Shown piece by piece: positions 11,601 through 21,800 of a DNA stretch of 60,488 nucleotides. Source of the stretch: Mesostigma viride (lineage: Eukaryota; Streptophyta; Mesostigmatophyceae; Mesostigmatales; Mesostigmataceae); the NCBI GenBank assembly GCA_009746045.1, contig RPFO01000579.1:1362076-1422563 (forward strand), written 5' to 3'. The notes beneath the pieces are model-generated. The model was not told the origin of the DNA. It saw nothing but the letters and a program-made list of their open reading frames with translations, and searched no databases. Positions within the stretch are counted from its first letter, which is position 1, and each line of letters begins with the position of its first letter. A program made the translations under genes and the position numbers.

Positions 11601-14600
11601 TGAGCCACAAAAACCTACATCTAAATTTGCAACGACGCCGCGAGTACTTGCACAGGCATCCCTTCTGCTGCGTCAGGGAGCCCCGGTATCTTTGTGACCC
11701 ATATTAATGTGATGGATATTCAAGTACTTCTATGAACTGTATTACTATTATCTTATGAACAATCCCACACTATTCTCTTATGAACAATCCCATACTATTC
11801 TCTTATGAACAATCCCACACTATTCTCTTATGAACAATCCCACACTATTCTCTTATGAACAATCCCACACTATTCTCTTATGAACAATCCCACACTATTC
11901 TCTTATGAACAATCCCACACTATTCTCTTATGAACAATCCCACACTATTCTCTTATGAACAATCCCACACTATTCTCTTATGAACAATCCCACACTATTC
12001 TCTTATGAACAATCCCACACTATTCTCTTATGAACAATCCCATACTATTCTCTTATGAACAATCCCATACTATTCTCTTATGAACAATCCCACACTATTC
12101 TCTTATGAACGATCCCACACTATTCTCTTATGAACAATCCCACACTATTCTCTTATGAACAATCCCACACTATTCTCTTATGAACAATCCCACACTATTC
12201 TCTTATGAACAATCCCACACTATTCTCTTATGAACAATCCCACACTATTCTCTTATGAACAATCCCACACTATTCTCTTATGAACAATCCCACACTATTC
12301 TCTTATGAACAATCCCATACTATTCTCTTATGAACAATCCCACACTATTCTCTTATGAACAATCCCACACTATTCTCTTATGAACAATCCCACACTATTC
12401 TCTTATGAACGATCCCACACTATTCTCTTATGAACAATCCCACACTATTCTCTTATGAACAATCCCACACTATTCTCTTATGAACAATCCCACACTATTC
12501 TCTTATGAACAATCCCACACTATTCTCTTATGAACAATCCCACACTGTGGGACAGAGCTGAGCCACGCGTGTCGGTCTGCTTGGGTTCCCTCCTGGCCTT
12601 ACCCCTTGCCCCTACATTAATAGTAGTATATAAACATGACCCCCCCCCCCCCCCCAGCGCGCGCACTTGCCAATTCATTGTGCCCCATGCCCGCCGCATC
12701 GACGCCCACATCTCGCCCTGCCATTCCTTGACCATTATCTGTCCGCGAGTCGTTCGCATAATCACCTTTATCGTACGCCAATAGTGGGCCACGTGCCTCA
12801 CCCTCATCACACCTTTATCGTACGCCAATAGTGGGCCACGTGCCTCACCCTCATCACACCTTTATCGTACGCCAATAGTGGGCCACGTGCCTCACCCTCA
12901 TCACAGAACATCAGAAAGGCCACCCACCTCGTACTTGGGCCGCGTGTGGAAGCGCGCAGGCGTCTTCTTCTGGAAATCCTGCACCTTCTGCGCAAGCGAC
13001 TTGTAGGGGCTGTGCGACGCGCCCACTGGTCCGTCATCGCTTGCACCCTCGCCGTCCGCAGCGACGCGTTCGGCGGATCCCTGCATGCATGCACCCGCAT
13101 GCAACGTAGGCAGCAAAACAGGGGGGACACGAGCGAAATCATTCCAGTAGACTTGTCACCTTGCACGAGGCTCAGTCTCGTTCAGCCGATTTCCGTGCAC
13201 CCAAGGTGGCCATAAGTGGCCCGATATAGAGTACATGCGATGTGGCGATACTAGTAGAAGGGCTGTCAGCGGCTCCATCAAGCACTGCAAGGCGTTCCCA
13301 CCATGGGTTCCCACCAGCAGGCACAGCCATGTGCTCCTGGTTCTGGCATCCTCCACAGAGCACGGTCTACTTGCCCATCGGCTGTCCAGTAGCTAAACCA
13401 GGAACACTTGGCAAGAAATGGCTGTTGAACAACCCTGCACGCTTCTTTAGTCGGTGATACCCGCGCCCTGCGACGGACACGGGTGTCCCAGAAAACAAAC
13501 TCCAAGCACGCTCGAAACAAATGGTGGAGAACGCACGCACCATGGCGCGCGTGCACACGCCGTGATCCCTCAGCCGGCTCTCCGTTGCAAACTTGATCTC
13601 CACAGGTTGCGTGAGCGGCTTGTGCGAGCGGGCGGGCAGCGCGGGCGGCGGCACGCCCTGTGGGGACGAGAAGACACCCACGAAGGAACAAAGGCCGCAC
13701 AGATGGGGGTCGTGGCATAGATGTCATCAGCAACAGCAGAGGTTCCCAGGGCAGATACTAACAGTGACGACCATGTTATCCGCACACCCTTTCTCACCAC
13801 TACCTGCCACCGCGTGGTGGCCGGCCAGGCGTCCATTGAGGGTGGTTGATGTTGGTCATTGAGGGTCGTTGTTCCTATCGCACAAACAGCGTTGGTCATT
13901 GAGGGTGGTTGTTCCTATCGCACAAACAGCGTTGGTCATTGAGGGCCGTTGTTCCTATCGCACAAACAGCGTTGGTCATTGAGGGCCGTTGTTCCTATCA
14001 CACAAACAGCGTTGGTCATTGAGGGTCGTTGTTCCTATCGCACAAACAGCGTTGGTCATTGAGGGTCGTTCCTATCGCACAAACAGCGTTGGTCATTGAG
14101 GTCGTTGTTCCTATCACACAAACAGCGTTGGTCATTGAGGTCGTTGTTCCTATCACACAAACAGCGTTGGTCATTGAGGTCGTTGTTCCTATCGCACAAA
14201 CAGCGTTGGTCATTGAGGGCCGTTGTTCCTATCGCACAAACAGCGTTGGTCATTGAGGGCCGTTGTTCCTATCACACAAACAGCGTTGGTCATTGAGGGT
14301 CGTTGTTCCTATCGCACAAACAGCGTTGGTCATTGAGGGTCGTTCCTATCGCACAAACAGCATTGGTCATTGAGGTCGTTCCTATCGCACAAACAGCGTT
14401 GGTCATTGAGGTCGTTGTTCCTATCACACAAACAGCGTTGGTCATTGAGGGTCGTTGTTCCTATCACACAAACAGCGTTGGTCATTGAGGGTCGTTGTTC
14501 CTATCGCACAAACAGCGTTGGTCATTGAGGGTCATTGTTCCTATCACACAAACAGCGTTGGTCATTGAGGTCGTTGTTCCTATCACACAAACAGCGTTGG

Positions 14601-17600
14601 TCATTGAGGTCGTTGTTCCGATCGCACAAACAGCGTTGGTCATTGAGGGTCGTTGTTCCTATCGCACAAAACACGTTGGGACGAATGCCAGCACTATCCA
14701 CCCACCCACCTTCTTGATGCGGGCGTTCTGGCGGCGGCGTTCCGCCGCCAGCATCTCACTCTCCGCCAGCGCCTTGAGGCAGGCCTCCTCATCCGAGGGT
14801 AGCGGTGCGCCCTCTGGCCGTTGGCGGCTGGCGTGGTTGTAGCGGCGGGGAGGGGGAAGAGCCGTGGAGATGGGGGTAAGGCAAGCCAGGTGGGCAAGGT
14901 TGTGTCAATGCCATGCAATGTGACCAAAGCAGGACAAACATGCGAAGCCACATTTACGCAGGGATTACCGCGTTGTGGTGGCAGTGGGTGCAGTGGGTGC
15001 TGGGGAAGGGCATGAGATGCAAATAAAGGCTGTGACAGCTTGATGACGGAAGGGGCTGCCACCAAGTCTGGACAGATCATGGACAGCAAGGCCGTGGTGG
15101 TCTCCCTACTCGATTCCCAGCCAGTCCTTCGGTTATTACATTTGGAATCTATTCACCCACACCCACATGACTAGCAAAAGTTACAGGAAACACCAACCGT
15201 TACAACATACTCCGCACACTCACGTGACGTATGCAGAATCTTACTCCCCACACTCACCGTGACGTATGCAGAATCTTACTCCGCACACTCACCGTGACGT
15301 ATGCAGAATCTTACTCCGCACACTCACCGTGACGTATGCAGAATCTTACTCCGCACACTCACCGTGACGTATGCAGAATCTAACTCCGCACACTCACCGT
15401 GACGTATGCAGAATCTAACTCCGCACACTCACCGTGACGTATGCAGAATCGGGGTCACGGGCAACGTGAGCATCATCGGACCGGAGGGCGGGGCCACCGG
15501 TGCGGGCGCGGGCGCCGGCGCGGCACTTCTCGCCGCTGCAACCTTGGCGGACCCACCGCCACCGCCCGCGCTCGCATCATATCTGCTTTGCGGCTCCTCC
15601 CGCCCGCGCTTCTGCGACGCCTTGGTGGCAGCCGCCGGCTTGTCCTTGTCGCTCTCCTTGCGCGGCTGCGTGGCAGGGGCGGCGGGAGCCGGGGCGCTGC
15701 TGGCAGCCGTTGGCGCGACGGATGGCGCAGTGACCGCTGCCGTGGATGCCATGGGAACATCGGCGATTGCCGTGGCAGAGGTCGCCTTGGCAACAGGCGT
15801 GGACGCCTCTGCGTTCTCGGCATCGAAACGGGGCGACCTGCGCGGCGCGTGCCCCAGCTTGCTGGGCGCCGTCTTCGGGGGCTCCAATACCTGCGGGTTG
15901 TACATCTTCTTGCGCTTGGTGCTCGGCTCTGTGGTCGGGCCGAGGCCAGCACCGTTATGAGTATAAACGCACCGGTACGGTTGACAGAACCCCAGCAGCC
16001 ATGCCATGGCAACATGGTAGCAAATGCAAGGGCAAGAGATACAGTTCCTTCAGATGCGTCTACTGTCAAAACCCCTATCAACCATCACAAAGCCTTCCAC
16101 ATAACCGGGTGTCTGGGAGATACCAGTTAGTAGAAAACGAGGCCATAAGACACAAGTTAAGACCAGCAGAACCTGTGCACATTCACAGTCCCTAAAAAAA
16201 CAAGAAGAAAAACAAAGTCAAGCAAGCATATGATAACGGGGTCAAGAGACATTACTTATTGCCCTCTAGGCATGCACCGCCCCAGGAAAGTGCTCGTACC
16301 AGACTTCATCCTCCGGTGCTGCACCGGCGATAGCGTCCTCTTTGCGCGAGCCGATTTAGCATCACTGCTGTTGGTTGCAGCAGGCTCCGGCTTGGTATCT
16401 GCTGGCACCTTCACGCTGCCCCCACTGCTGCGGATGTCGAAGTCCGCATGCCCTTGGGCCGGCTTTTCTGCGGCCGGAGCCGAGCTGCTAGCATAAAAGG
16501 CCGACATACAGATATGAAGAATACAGGCAGAAACGTCACAGATATGTTCAGTACATGGTAGCAAGAAAATTCAAGCGGATGGCAAGCACTGCTGCGAGCT
16601 TGAAAAAACAGGCAGGTCCTGGCATCAAGCAAGCACGTGGAAAACCGGGTTGGCAAGAGAGGAGGGTGTTTCTTGCAACACTCGATCAGCAAAACAGCAC
16701 GTCTACTTCCGCTTGCTCCCACGTTTCTCCCAACCTAACTGGAATCGCGGAGATCTTCAAAGAATTCGGGAGGCAAACGGAAGAAAAGAACCCCTCGAAA
16801 TCAAAGAAGGATTGAAATAAGCTTCACTTTTATCACAGTGTCCAGGCATGCAGGCGCTTGGCAGAGCAGCGCTGAGATGGCAGAAGACGATTAAGTGTTT
16901 TCCGCAGTAATGTCTCAACGGGCTTTAAAACCCACACAAAACCATTGTCGCTCTCTCCCTGCCCGTGCAAGCGACTCTCGGAGTGCTTGTAAAGGCGGCG
17001 TGAATAAGGCGTACTGCCCTCGGACGATCGCGGAAGTCCCAGGATGACAATGAATCCAATTAGAACAGCGAATGATGCGTGACGTATTTCGCATTCTGTT
17101 CGGGCATGGTGCAACATGCTGGTATCATTCCTCAGGTTACGCAAATGCCGCGCATGGGACATGTGTTGCGGAATTCAAAATGAACTCTCGTGTTTGCACC
17201 GCCTACCTAGTACATGCCCCTATGTCATGAAAGTGGCGACATGTCCCTTTATTTACCTCATTTTTGCCGCTTGAGCACGGGTTCTCGGCTGTAAGTAATG
17301 GGCGAGGTGGAACAAGTAAACCAAAGATATCGAGAATGTCAATGTTGATCCACACATATGGAACCGGGCGAGAGTCATGGAAAGTGTGACGCTCTAAAAC
17401 TTCTGAATTGAAGCGAATTGCACGGGGGCGTTTTAAATTTTATCTGCTAGATACCTTGGCCGGCTCTTCCGTTGGCTTTTTAGCGGGGGTTGGCGCTGTT
17501 CAGTTCGTTTATGCAAGCAACCATAGAAAAAGCAGACAGGATTTGATGAGATGATGCAACTCAAGAATAAATACAGCGCATCTCTGAGATAAAAGACAAG

Positions 17601-17796
17601 ATACACTTCTATCATAATCAGAAATGGTTGCCATTGGCACCCCAAGCCACCCCCGCAATGCGCGCAACCGTGGCATACCCCGGCTAAACCACGCGTCCGG
17701 ACTGTCATCCTCGGCATCGCTCGCTGCCTGAAAATCATGATACTGCGGCGCACAAAACTCATATTTGGGATCCACCTGATCCCAAACGTCCTCCAT
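5653..17796 (-). CDS. TPX2: TPX2 spindle assembly factor, nearly complete multi-exon gene
   Basis: TPX2 is a microtubule nucleator and Aurora A activator of the mitotic spindle. Exons, 5' to 3': 17796-17679, 17495-17455, 16484-16300, 15928-15433, 15105-14969 (tentative), 14813-14710, 13657-13541, 13080-12928, 11438-11347, 10494-10416, 9899-9576, 9006-8878, 8308-8069, 7072-6914, 6489-6430, 5751-5653. Phases agree except between the second and third, where a short exon is missing from my model. The start MEDVWDQVDPKYEFCAPQ..DAWF matches the plant TPX2 N-terminal motif. Family blocks follow in order: YKSLAQKVQDFQKKTPARF, EEEELKKMPKFRARPL, VLESCGDLGVP, then repeated TPX2-type modules (PFGLATE, PDPFVLESERLHEEA, KSLAPLTNVMDVKLQTEDQA) and the C-terminal LVHHARPVPNFDNPF. 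About 843 residues are recovered, against about 750 in human and Arabidopsis. The 496-nt exon at 15.4-15.9 kb is Ala/Pro-rich and poorly conserved. Confidence 0.9.
7440..7740. repeat. Degenerate repeat rich in CGACGGGC, TPX2 intron
   Basis: Three to four imperfect copies of a block near 80 bp (GGACGGAAGGAGTTTCAG followed by runs of GACGGGCGACGGGC). It sits in the intron between exons 8069 and 7072 on the minus strand. No coding content is evident. Confidence 0.6.
9056..9262. repeat. 42-bp minisatellite, five copies, TPX2 intron
   Basis: The unit contains ATTTATCAGGTGAACGAGTG and recurs every 42 bp (for example at 9085, 9127 and 9169). It starts about 50 bp upstream (minus-strand sense) of the acceptor of exon 9006-8878. 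A second short array, 24-bp units containing CAGATGACATCATCGTCCT, follows at 9417-9486. Confidence 0.85.
10866..11346. repeat. 38-bp minisatellite carrying copies of a TPX2 donor site
   Basis: About 12 copies of a 38-bp unit run directly up to the donor of exon 11438-11347. On the minus strand each unit reads ACTCGAG then GTGGGTGGCGTG, matching the true junction ACTCCGG|GTGAGTCGCGTG. Open frames through the array on both strands (for example 10860-11504 plus) are produced by the repeat and are not a gene. Confidence 0.85.
11738..12545. repeat. 25-bp minisatellite, about 32 copies, TPX2 intron
   Basis: A near-perfect 25-bp unit, TTATGAACAATCCCACACTA plus TTCTC, is repeated about 32 times with scattered single-base variants (CATACT for CACACT, GATCCC for AATCCC). 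The homogeneity implies recent expansion. It lies in the intron between exons 13080-12928 and 11438-11347. Confidence 0.95.
12767..12906. repeat. 46-bp repeat, three copies, next to a TPX2 donor
   Basis: TTTATCGTACGCCAATAGTG recurs at 12768, 12814 and 12860, a period of 46 bp. The array ends about 20 bases from the donor of exon 13080-12928. Confidence 0.85.
13848..14672. repeat. 40-bp minisatellite, about 21 copies, TPX2 intron
   Basis: The unit (GTTGGTCATTGAGGGTCGTT then GTTCCTATCGCACAAACAGC) occurs in 40-bp form, with shorter variants lacking a few bases. Several plus- and minus-strand frames of 60-115 codons run through it and are repeat artefacts. It fills most of the intron between exons 14813-14710 and 13657-13541. 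Confidence 0.95.
15206..15455. repeat. 35-bp minisatellite spanning an exon end and its donor, TPX2
   Basis: Seven copies with a period of 35 bp. On the minus strand each copy reads ATTCTGCATACGTCACG|GTGAGTGTG. The copy at 15421-15455 is the real 3' end of exon 15928-15433 plus its donor; the other six lie in the intron. Because 35 is not a multiple of three and an in-frame TGA crosses the boundary, only the first donor preserves the protein. Confidence 0.85.
16501..17454. other. TPX2 intron(s), probably holding one unresolved short exon
   Basis: Exon 17495-17455 ends in phase 0, but exon 16484-16300 needs two bases from its predecessor. At least one exon of length 3n+2 is therefore expected on the minus strand in this 950-bp stretch. 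I could not choose it with confidence. A plus-strand frame at 16555-16815 (ending KSKKD) lacks any context and is probably chance. Confidence 0.5.
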
Positions 17797-18837
17797 CTCG
17801 TCTAATCCACCACACTCTCACACGGGGAGGGGACGTGCGCCACCCACAAAACTTAACGAATCCTGGCCAAAGTGATAAAACGAAGGATTCGTTGGTGCAT
17901 TGGCTCGTACGTACGGGGCAGTCGCGTGTTCGTTGGGACGCCTGGACCGCGGACGTCGCGCTGGGGGGTAATTTCAAACTGGAGCTGCGCCACCCTCGAC
18001 AGTCAAATCTAACGGGCGCAGCGCCTAATTTAAATTTTTGGATGGACCAATCAGGACGCGTCCTGGGGTAGAAGAGGTGACTGACGGACGTGCATTCGTA
18101 AAGCCTTGTGCGCTGGTGCGTGCGTCCAGAACGAACAGCTTCCACCACGAACTGTCAAGTCCGAGCACCACAGGACGTTGCCCATCCCTCGCAACGTCGC
18201 CACGTGCTGCCAGGTTGTCGAGACTCTCCTGATGAGGAATGGCGAAATGCCTGAACCGTAGGCATCGAGTTAGCGCGTCTGATAACTCAGAGGTGAGCAC
18301 CAAACCACGGTGCATTGGGCCTTGAGGCCGTGCTGACATTGCCACAGCCTCCTTTATCCAGATTTTTTCGCCCAGTCTGATAAAGCCGTTGTCTTCCCAC
18401 GCTGCCTGGCTGCAGAACGTGTTTGGTGATCCGAGCTCAAACTACGCACAGGCTTCGATGCTTTTGCCAGCGCATCCCAGTGAGCTGGAAAACGCTCAGG
18501 TATGCATCTTTGTCGCCTTGTGCTGGCTTTGTGCGTAAGATTACATGGTCCTCTTTCCTGGCATTTCCCTCCCTTCCACACAACCAAATTTACCATTATC
18601 ATCTGCCACTGCTCCCTGCCACGCGCAGGTTACCGGAACAAAGTCGGCCGCCCGTCCTCTTGGTACAGGTAAGGAATTCCTGTTTTCTTCATGGAGAAGA
18701 AGCCTATGAAAAGTCCCTTGCGTACCCCGCCTTAGCGTACGAGTTGGTCGTGCATTCGTTGCCCAATATATGTAGCTGCTTCTTTTACCCACGAATCTGG
18801 GTGGCCGTTTTTTGGTATCGGTCTTCCACAATCAAAC
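17797..18837. promoter_or_regulatory. Shared promoter region between divergent TPX2 and coiled-coil genes
   Basis: The two ATG codons, at 17796 (minus) and 18838 (plus), face away from each other with 1041 bp between them. This stretch must hold both transcription starts and 5' UTRs. I see no clear TATA box at a sensible distance and no reading frame with coding character. The segment 18229-18266 resembles part of a hammerhead core but fails closer inspection. Confidence 0.5.
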
Positions 18838-21800
18838 ATGGGCAGTGCTACCGGCGCTGTGAAGATAAACACCGACCTGTTGGTGCCGTTGAATCCCGTA
18901 CGCGCAGCCTCTGAAAGGAATACCTCCGTGCTGAAGGAGCTGCAGAACACCACCCACGGGACAAGCACCATGCCGTCCAAGCCAGGTAAGTTGCCATGAA
19001 CGAGCTTTCCTTTGACAATTTAACCAGAAGGCATGCCAATTTTCTGTGCTTGGTGCTGCATGCAAGCCATCCCTGATGCCTGTGCATTGTGCTCATGGGT
19101 GCTTTTGCAGGCTTATCTCATGAGTTGACTGGCTTTTCCCAGTCCTTTGTCGCCCAGCTTTCTTGGAAACGGTAGTAGGAAGGAGCAGAGGGCTTATGCA
19201 GTGGTTTCACATAGGAGCTTCCTTATCCACTAGGTATCGAGGCTGTACCTGGATAGAGCGCAGACCTGCTTCTTGCGGCCTCTTGCAGCAGGCTTCCTTA
19301 TATGGCACCAGGCATTTCCCTTACACTTAGAAGGGACCTCAAGGAAACTGTTGCTCATGAAAGATGGTACCCGAGCACAGGTATCTACTGTAGCAGTGCT
19401 TCCACTGTAACGTTTGACTGGCTGAAACCGTCCACTTAATGGCACATCACTAACGTGCTGGTTTCCTGGTAATTGTGTTGCTTTCGACTGCTTTCATCCT
19501 TCATCTCCCCCCATTTGCGGGAAACCTTCCCAAGCAGGCATCGCAAAGACAAAGAAGCTGGTACGTCGCCCGCTGTTCCACTTGGTTCAGTGAGGCCCGC
19601 CACCTTGTACTCGAGGGCAACGGGCTCTGTGCCATCCTTTCAGACCACGCCTGGCGTGATCGACTGGATACCTGAATTGTGAAATAGTACTGGGTAGTCC
19701 CCAGAGAAAGAGAGAGAGTGTGTGTGTGGTCACTATAGCAAGAAGTTAGAGAGAGTGTGTGTGTGTGTGTGTGTGGTCACTATAGCAAGAAGTTAGATAC
19801 CAAGGTGTGTGACGAGCATCTATGACAAGAGTTGCCTGTCCCGCACATGCTTCATTGCTTTATCGTGTTGCCCCTTGGCCACCCCCTCCCATGCCACCAT
19901 CCATGCGCGGGACCCGTCTGGAACACGTGCTAGCGCTGGCTACTGTTTCGTCACACAGTGCGATTCCACCTGATGAGGTCGGGAATACTTTATATCCCCA
20001 CCTTGCGCTGTCCCTTTATCCTCCCACCCACCCAACGCTGTTGCAAGCCCGCCCTTGCCACGATCATCAGCTGTTGTCATGATGCCAATGCATATCACCC
20101 CCGCCCTCGACAGTTCCTACGCGCCCACTCCACAGTACCAGCTTTCCTCATGGGGCTGTGCCATTCTGGCTAACCACCACACCTGCCACACGTTTCCCTC
20201 ACTCTCCCATCTGCCTTCCTTTTCTTCCCCCCCCCCCCCCTCTGCCCAGAAGGCCACGCTCCAGCCCAAAGGCACGCTGGCAGCCAACGGGACCAAGCTC
20301 GCGGAGCCAGTGGTAGAGGACAAGGGCAAGGAAGGGGGCGGCGGGTGGGACGGCTGGTACGGGTCGTTGGTGAAGAAGGCGGTCACCCTCTCCACCACGC
20401 TGTTCTCACTCGAGGGGGAGGACGAGGAGGAGGGCGAGGAGGATGTGGTGATGGAGGAGGTCGCGCACGTGCCGGCCCACACAACCAAGCCAGCGCAGGT
20501 ATCGCATCACCTTGGGCCTTGGGCATTATCGCAGGGGCCATTACCTTCAGGCATTGTCATCTCACCATGTTGATTGGGGGGGTTGGGGGGATGTCAGCCC
20601 AGGTACCCTATGTAGTTTGGTCATCTCACCATCTTATATATGGGGAGGGTGTGTCATGGGGTCTTTCTCTCTGCAACCAAGGCCGCCCAGGCGCAACAGT
20701 GGGTCCTCCTTCTCTAGCCATCGTACGGGGTTCTCTGTTCGTCATCGACACATCATCGCTTTGTTCGCATCGTCTAGCCATCATATGTGTACCTAGGGGG
20801 TCGTTGTGGGTCCAGGTGCGGCAACTAACTTTATGATCAACTTGCCATCTTTAGACACAGTGTGTGGGTATGGGGGGGGTGACGAGTTTCCAGCTGCCTG
20901 CAAGTGCGCCGGTGCTGGCCATGCGAGCCGCCGACAAATTTGTGCTTGTCTGAGGAGCCAAGTCTTGTCGGGTCTGAGAAAGCCTGGACTGCCTTGCCCA
21001 TTCATCCTGCGTGTGCCCTCAGGTCGGGTGGCCACCTCGCTAACTGTAGCCTGGGGTGACTGTGGGGACAGCTTGCCCGCTGGAACTAGGGCAGCCCTGG
21101 CATTACGACAGGTGGCAGTGGTCGATGCGGTCGATTTATGAGGGGAACTGTGGTACGACCTGTCCTCTGGGGAGAAAAAGGAGTACATGTTAGTGAAAAG
21201 AGTAGAGGATGCGCCAATAATGGCTTCCATTGTAACTACCATTGCCTTTTATCTGGCCCTCTCTGTCGCTTGTATGGGCCCCTCTCTGTGCTGCTTGCAT
21301 CTGGTGCCTCGCGATCCACCCAATGGTGCCACATTGCGGTCTGGCCTAGCACTAGCGATATCTAGCCCTTGTGAGCGTCTGTCCTACAAACTGCATGGCC
21401 CCACCCCACCCCGCAGAGGCTCCCCCCGCATGACCTGCACCCACAAAGGCTCTGTAGCGCCCAGGACTTGGTTAGGTATAAAAGGTTTTATGTTGTGGTT
21501 TTTAGGTATGTGGTAGATTTTTTGTGGTCTTTAGATCATTTTGACTCATCATGCTTGAGTATTTCAATCATGTTGTGTCATGCTTCCCGCATCGCCTTGT
21601 CACCCCACAAACTTGCTGTCATGCTTCGAAAAGAATTGCGGAACACTTGCGACATTGCATTACCACGTAATTACCAGATGCTATTAGTTGGTCATGAAAG
21701 CCTCCCTTTGAGTATCCGTGTCACCATCTCTTATGTTTATCATGACTCCCATTTATATTACATACCCCCCCCCCCCGCCCCCCGTCTGATGCTGATGCGT

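Noticed and set aside
10860-15455. CRISPR-like regular repeats
   Set aside because: Repeats are contiguous without unique spacers, lie in introns of a eukaryotic gene, and no cas genes are present. They are minisatellites.
16555-16815. Plus-strand frame starting MVARKFKRMASTAASLKKQA and ending KSKKD
   Set aside because: It lies within the TPX2 intron on the opposite strand, isolated and without neighbours in phase. It is probably chance, though the composition is not absurd.
18200-18300. Hammerhead-ribozyme-like core: CTGATGAG (18229), CGAAA (18243), ATGCC/GGCAT helix and ATC at 18264-18266, with GAG/CTC pairing outside
   Set aside because: Helix II would have only one base pair around GAATGG and helix I only three before a large internal loop. 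Without a real helix II, catalytic folding is unlikely. A covariance-model search would decide.
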